NCBI GenBank assembly: GCA_027364495.1
Contig: DAHXPE010000166.1
Location: 1 to 9,361, forward strand
Direction: 5' to 3'
From: Candidatus Heimdallarchaeota archaeon
Lineage (GTDB): Archaea; Asgardarchaeota; Heimdallarchaeia; Hodarchaeales; LC-3
Length of the DNA: 9,361 bases
Positions 6,564 to 9,361 of the stretch are shown piece by piece. Position 1 is the stretch's first letter. Every line of letters starts with the position of its first letter. Both the position numbers and the translations under genes were made by a program. The notes under the pieces were generated by a model. The model was not told where the DNA came from. It ran no database searches and worked only from the letters and a program-made list of their open reading frames with translations.

Positions 6564-8273
6564 ATGCAAAAATCAAATAATTTTAAATTAGTAATAGTGA
6601 CAGGAGGTGTCATGAGTGGGATTGGTAAAGGCCATGTTACCTCATCCGTAGGAAAAATGCTCCAATTTCGTGGTTTTTCAGTCACTCCAATTAAAATTGA
6701 CCCCTATTTAAATACTGATCCAGGCTTAATGAATCCTTCTGAACATGGAGAAGTTTTCGTTACAGATGATGTATGGCAATTTGAAACTATTGGTAATGAT
6801 CATGTTCTTAAAATAGCAGAGCTTGATCAAGATTTTGGATCCTATGAAAGATTTTTGGACCAAAACATGCATCCAAGTCAGAATATTTCAAGTGGGCAGG
6901 TTTTTACTACAATTTTGAAAAAAGAACGAAACGGAGATTATCTCGGTAAGACTGTACAGATGATTCCTCATGTTACTGATGAAATAAAAGGTAGAATTCT
7001 TGGCTTTACCAAAGAAACAACTCCCGACAACTTCAAAATCCTTTTAGTAGAAATTGGTGGTACCGTTGGAGATATTGAAGGTGATATTTTCTTAGAAGCT
7101 GTTAGACAACTTCAATTAGACCTAGGAAGAGAAAATGTAGCTTTTATTCATACTACATTGGTCCCTTATAACGCTCCAATTCAAGAATTTAAAACCAAGC
7201 CAACGCAACATTCAACCCAACAACTATTATCAAGGGGTATTTTCCCAGATTTTATCGTTTGTCGGTCAGATTTTCCTATTGATGATAACATTAAGAAAAA
7301 AATAGCTTTATTTTCTAATGTACCCGTTACAAATGTTATTGATAACCATAATTTAGAACAAGAATCTCTTTATTCTTTACCATTACATTTTGAAAACCAA
7401 TCTTTTGGTGAACTTCTTTTAGAACGTCTTTCAATTCGTTCACAGCTCTCAACTATAAAGATTTCTGAAAAAATCAAAGAATGGGAAAATATTATTAAGA
7501 ACTTTGAAGTAACCAAAGATTCGGTTACAATCGGAATAGCTGGGAAGTATACAAAAAATAAGGATGCATACAAATCAATCAAAGAAGCATTACTACATGC
7601 TGGTGGATTTTATCAAATTAAAGTTAATATCGAATGGATTGAAACTGATGAAATCGAGTCAATAGAAGATCATATTAAAAATGTGGATGGAATTCTCGTT
7701 GCTCCCGGCTTTGGTAAACGTGGAACAGAGAAAAAGATCGAATTTGCTAAATATTGTCTGCAAAATAATTTTCCTTATTTAGGAATTTGCTTTGGAATGC
7801 AAATGGCTATTATTGCCTATGCTCGTTATTATGCTAACATTAAAGATGCTAATAGTCTTGAATTAGATGAAAAAACCACTGAACCTGTCATTTCTCTTCA
7901 GCAAGAACAAAAGAAACGCATTGGATTAGGTGGTACTATGCGTTTAGGTAAATGGAAAGCAGAATTAAAACCTGGAAGTTATGTGAGTAAAATTTATGGT
8001 TGTAACACTGTATTTGAAAGGCATAGACATAGGTGGGAAGTTAATAATAGCTATATTCCTGTTCTTGAAGAAAAAGGTTTAATCTTCTCTGGTTATTCTC
8101 CTGAATCTAATTTGGTTGAATTTATCGAACTCCCCGAAAACGAACATATATTTTTTGTTGGAACCCAGGCACATCCCGAATATAAATCCAGACCCTCAAC
8201 ACCACATCCTTTGTATAAAGAATTCATTAAGAAGTCTTATGAAAATAAGAAAAAAAAGATAAATTCAAAATAA
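6564..8273 (+). CDS. pyrG: CTP synthase (glutamine-hydrolysing)
   Basis: CTP synthase converts UTP, ATP and glutamine to CTP, the last step of de novo pyrimidine nucleotide synthesis in the cytoplasm. The 569-residue protein is full length. The N-terminal amidoligase domain (about 1-300) shows the P-loop-like GGVMSGIGKG (14-23), IKIDPYLNTD, Mg-binding Asp69 and Glu163 (equivalents of E. coli Asp72 and Glu140), and the UTP/CTP-site KTKPTQHS (210-217). The class I glutamine amidotransferase domain (about 320-560) has nucleophile Cys409 in GICFGMQ, ERHRHRWEVNN, and the His537/Glu539 partners in HPEY. GGVxSGIGKG and SSVG look more eukaryotic than bacterial. About 14 extra residues follow Asp69, and the usual PGGFG of the glutaminase oxyanion loop reads APGFG. 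ATG 6564 is preferred because GTG 6555 adds only MFH, outside the conserved start. It ends 17 bp from the convergent GNAT gene. Confidence 0.97.
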   Translation: MQKSNNFKLVIVTGGVMSGIGKGHVTSSVGKMLQFRGFSVTPIKIDPYLNTDPGLMNPSEHGEVFVTDDVWQFETIGNDHVLKIAELDQDFGSYERFLDQNMHPSQNISSGQVFTTILKKERNGDYLGKTVQMIPHVTDEIKGRILGFTKETTPDNFKILLVEIGGTVGDIEGDIFLEAVRQLQLDLGRENVAFIHTTLVPYNAPIQEFKTKPTQHSTQQLLSRGIFPDFIVCRSDFPIDDNIKKKIALFSNVPVTNVIDNHNLEQESLYSLPLHFENQSFGELLLERLSIRSQLSTIKISEKIKEWENIIKNFEVTKDSVTIGIAGKYTKNKDAYKSIKEALLHAGGFYQIKVNIEWIETDEIESIEDHIKNVDGILVAPGFGKRGTEKKIEFAKYCLQNNFPYLGICFGMQMAIIAYARYYANIKDANSLELDEKTTEPVISLQQEQKKRIGLGGTMRLGKWKAELKPGSYVSKIYGCNTVFERHRHRWEVNNSYIPVLEEKGLIFSGYSPESNLVEFIELPENEHIFFVGTQAHPEYKSRPSTPHPLYKEFIKKSYENKKKKINSK

Positions 8274-8300
8274 ATAATAATGAAGGGTTATTATTTTTTT
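8272..8300. terminator. AT hairpin plus T-tract between convergent pyrG and GNAT genes
   Basis: AAATAATAA (8272-8280) and TTATTATTT (8288-8296) form a perfect 9-bp inverted repeat around TGAAGGG, and the plus strand continues as T7 to 8300. It overlaps the pyrG stop and the last codons and stop of the GNAT gene, so it could end pyrG transcription. On the minus strand the T-rich sequence lies further on, inside the 3' end of pyrG. The stem is all A-T, so the T-tract probably matters more than the hairpin. Confidence 0.45.
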
Positions 8301-8713
8301 CTAGGTAAATTCATACTCATAGTGGTAATTTCAGGTCTTAAATACCATCCTTGCTTTAAATAAAATTCAATGACATTTTTATTTGTCTCAAGGACTTCAA
8401 GTTTTATTTTAACAATATTGTCTTCTTCAAAAGCATGAATTACTTTATTTAATAATTCCTTGCCAAAACCTTTTTTTTGATAATCTGGAAGAATAGCTAA
8501 ATGATGGATCCATCCCCTCCGCCCATCGAAACCACCTAAAACCGCACCAATTAGCAAATCAGAATCTTCAAGAACAAAGCAATAGTTTGGATTTCTTTGA
8601 ATCATCCTATGTAACTCTTGAATTTCATCAGATTTTGATAATTCTATTCCAGAAGCCATCCAAACAGAACGAACTGCATTAAAATCAGCTTCAGACATTT
8701 TTCTTATTTTCAA
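8291..8713 (-). CDS. GNAT-family N-acetyltransferase
   Basis: This 140-residue protein is about the size of a single GNAT domain, which transfers an acyl group from acyl-CoA to an amine. The N-terminal strand/helix KIRKMSEADFNAV is typical. The acetyl-CoA pyrophosphate loop is QKKGFG (79-84) in the segment LAILPDYQKKGFGKELL, and the late NVIEFYLKQGW (113-123) supplies the common Tyr. GAVLGGFDGRRGWIHHLAI resembles the bacterial YpeA subgroup, whose substrates are poorly known, so target and pathway stay open. The start is TTG 8711-8713: the ATG at 8696-8698 would delete the first beta strand (KIRK). There is no Shine-Dalgarno motif, and the TATA position suggests an almost leaderless transcript. 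It converges closely on pyrG, with no evidence of a functional link. Confidence 0.9.
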   Translation of the reverse strand: MKIRKMSEADFNAVRSVWMASGIELSKSDEIQELHRMIQRNPNYCFVLEDSDLLIGAVLGGFDGRRGWIHHLAILPDYQKKGFGKELLNKVIHAFEEDNIVKIKLEVLETNKNVIEFYLKQGWYLRPEITTMSMNLPRKK

Positions 8714-8736
8714 AATTATACCAACAGTAAGAAAAT

Positions 8737-8750
8737 TTTTATTAATTAAA
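8737..8750 (-). promoter_or_regulatory. TATA-box candidate for the GNAT gene
   Basis: TTTAATTAATAAAA on the minus strand is centred about 30 bases upstream of TTG 8713. A start about 25 bases downstream would fall around 8718, leaving only a few leader bases. This agrees with the absent ribosome binding site. Similar AT strings are frequent nearby. Confidence 0.35.
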
Positions 8751-8822
8751 TTATGAAGGATTATATAATTAATAGAAATCTTTCCAATTGCAAAAATCTA
8801 ATAAATTTTCAATTTTTCTCGC

Positions 8823-8830
8823 TTTAAATA
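8823..8830 (+). promoter_or_regulatory. consensus TATA box of the AsnC/Lrp-type gene
   Basis: TTTAAATA at 8823-8830 matches the archaeal TATA-box consensus. A start about 25 bases downstream gives a leader of roughly 30 bases that includes the AAGGA ribosome site at 8869-8873, seven bases before ATG 8881. Confidence 0.5.
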
Positions 8831-8862
8831 AATTATTATAAATTGATTTGTTGTAAAAGAAA

Positions 8863-8874
8863 TTCCTTAAGGAA
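8863..8874. promoter_or_regulatory. 12-bp palindrome overlapping the ribosome site of the AsnC/Lrp-type gene
   Basis: TTCCTTAAGGAA is a perfect palindrome directly in front of a gene for an HTH regulator, and it contains the AAGGA Shine-Dalgarno motif (8869-8873). Lrp/AsnC proteins often repress their own genes through palindromic sites, so this is an operator candidate. In the RNA it could also partly hide the ribosome site. Function is inferred. Confidence 0.4.
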
Positions 8875-8880
8875 CATATT

Positions 8881-9192
8881 ATGAGCTTAGATATAACTGA
8901 TCTTGAATTGTTAATAATTCTTCAAGAAAAACCTATGGCGAATGATTCAACTCTTGCAAGATTAACAGGGTTGTCCTCACCGACTGTTAAGAGAAGAATT
9001 GATAGACTTTATGATGTTAAAGCAATTGAAAGAATTCAAGCTTTAATTGATTATGAAAAAATTGATTTACAAGTAGTAAGTGCCTTCCTTCAAGTTTCAT
9101 TTGAAAAATTAACTAGACTATCAAATATACTGGATAAATATCCCTATATCTATTATCAACCCATTTTAAAAAATCAAAATCCCATTTATTAG
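8881..9192 (+). CDS. AsnC/Lrp-type HTH regulator, truncated in its RAM domain
   Basis: This 103-residue ORF has a clear start: AAGGA seven bases before ATG 8881 and a consensus TATA box upstream. Residues 1-50 are an AsnC-type winged helix (DITDLELLIILQ, then LARLTGLSSPTVKRRIDRL) that binds DNA. Residues 63-92 (VVSAFLQVSF, EKLTRLSNILDKYPYIYY) fit the first strand, helix and second strand of a RAM-like ligand/dimer domain. Lrp/AsnC proteins normally run to about 140-160 residues or more; here the frame ends after a tail, QPILKNQNPIY, that does not fit the fold. The opposite strand from the window end encodes a matching second half. The gene therefore looks broken by an inversion at about 9157-9181. 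A naturally short regulator is possible but less likely. Confidence 0.75.
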   Translation: MSLDITDLELLIILQEKPMANDSTLARLTGLSSPTVKRRIDRLYDVKAIERIQALIDYEKIDLQVVSAFLQVSFEKLTRLSNILDKYPYIYYQPILKNQNPIY

Positions 9193-9361
9193 CTTTAGAA
9201 TTGTAAACTATAAATCTTGGCTTTGTTCGTAGCTCTATTGTGTCTTCATGATTTATCAAAGTATAGTCGATAAGGAGATCCAAAGAAATCAGTTTTTTAA
9301 GATATTGCTCTAAAAGTGGAAATCCTTTCTCTGGAATTCTAAAGGTTGCGTGAATACCATT
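9113..9361 (-). CDS. second half of an AsnC/RAM-like domain, partial, opposite strand
   Basis: An open frame enters from the right edge on the minus strand and runs 82 codons to TAG 9113-9115. The first 64 or so residues look coding: NGIHATFRIPEKGFPLLEQ, a helix ending KKLISLDLLIDYTLI, then KPRFIVYNSKANKWDFDF. That is the strand-helix-strand order of the second half of a RAM domain, followed by a C-terminal extension. The last residues lie antisense to the plus-strand regulator and are probably read-on past a breakpoint. It either completes the truncated plus-strand regulator (after an inversion) or is the 3' end of a convergent paralogue that starts outside the window. The RAM assignment rests on pattern, not on a search. 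Confidence 0.55.
   Translation of the reverse strand, partial: NGIHATFRIPEKGFPLLEQYLKKLISLDLLIDYTLINHEDTIELRTKPRFIVYNSKANKWDFDFLKWVDNRYRDIYPVYLIV

Noticed and set aside
6295..8889. Shared MSL(K/E/D) N-termini of the coiled-coil, MFS and AsnC-like proteins
   Set aside because: The similarity stops after four or five residues, the proteins are unrelated, and such codons are common after ATG in AT-rich genes.
1..9361. tRNA, rRNA, CRISPR array, insertion sequence or integrase
   Set aside because: No cloverleaf-like GC-rich segment, no regularly spaced repeats, no transposase or recombinase motif, and no target-site duplications were seen.

Overview
The window looks like chromosomal DNA of an archaeon, most likely an Asgard (Promethearchaeota, Loki-like) lineage. 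The DNA is very AT-rich, with TTG starts, TTTAAATA-like TATA boxes and oligo-T gene ends. It encodes a two-repeat TATA-binding protein, a Ras/Rab-type small GTPase with a complete G1-G5 set, and a CTP synthase whose N-terminus (GGVxSGIGKG...SSVG) resembles eukaryotic enzymes. The Asgard placement is inferred from this gene mix; no marker gene search was possible.

Layout. Positions 1-1282 look like a decayed or poorly conserved coding region. Three or four open stretches lie in one reading frame, separated by TAA, TGA and TGA, and T-tracts follow. After that, single genes alternate strictly in orientation: small GTPase (+, 1459-1998), long coiled-coil protein with a C-terminal winged-helix-like segment (-, 2018-3466), TBP (+, 3952-4602), MFS transporter (-, 4774-6297), CTP synthase pyrG (+, 6564-8273), GNAT acetyltransferase (-, 8291-8713), AsnC/Lrp-type regulator (+, 8881-9192), and a partial minus-strand ORF that runs off the right end (9113-9361). 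Tail-to-tail spacers are short (19 and 17 bp) except after TBP. Head-to-head spacers are 167-485 bp and hold divergent promoters, so each gene appears to be transcribed alone.

The most unusual spot is the right edge. The plus-strand regulator has a good HTH and the first half of a RAM-like domain, then stops abruptly. The opposite strand from the window end encodes what looks like the second half of such a domain. This suggests an inversion with a breakpoint near 9157-9181: a real rearrangement, a switchable segment, or an assembly/amplification chimera. Two convergent paralogues are the main alternative.

The genes do not form one pathway. TBP and the AsnC-like protein act in transcription, pyrG makes CTP, the MFS protein moves a solute, the GNAT protein acylates an unknown amine, and the GTPase and coiled-coil protein have no assigned partner. 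I see no mobile element, CRISPR array, tRNA or rRNA. I found no convincing multi-gene novel system; the best leads are the split regulator, the unrecognised coiled-coil/winged-helix protein, and an insertion in the CTP synthase active-site region.
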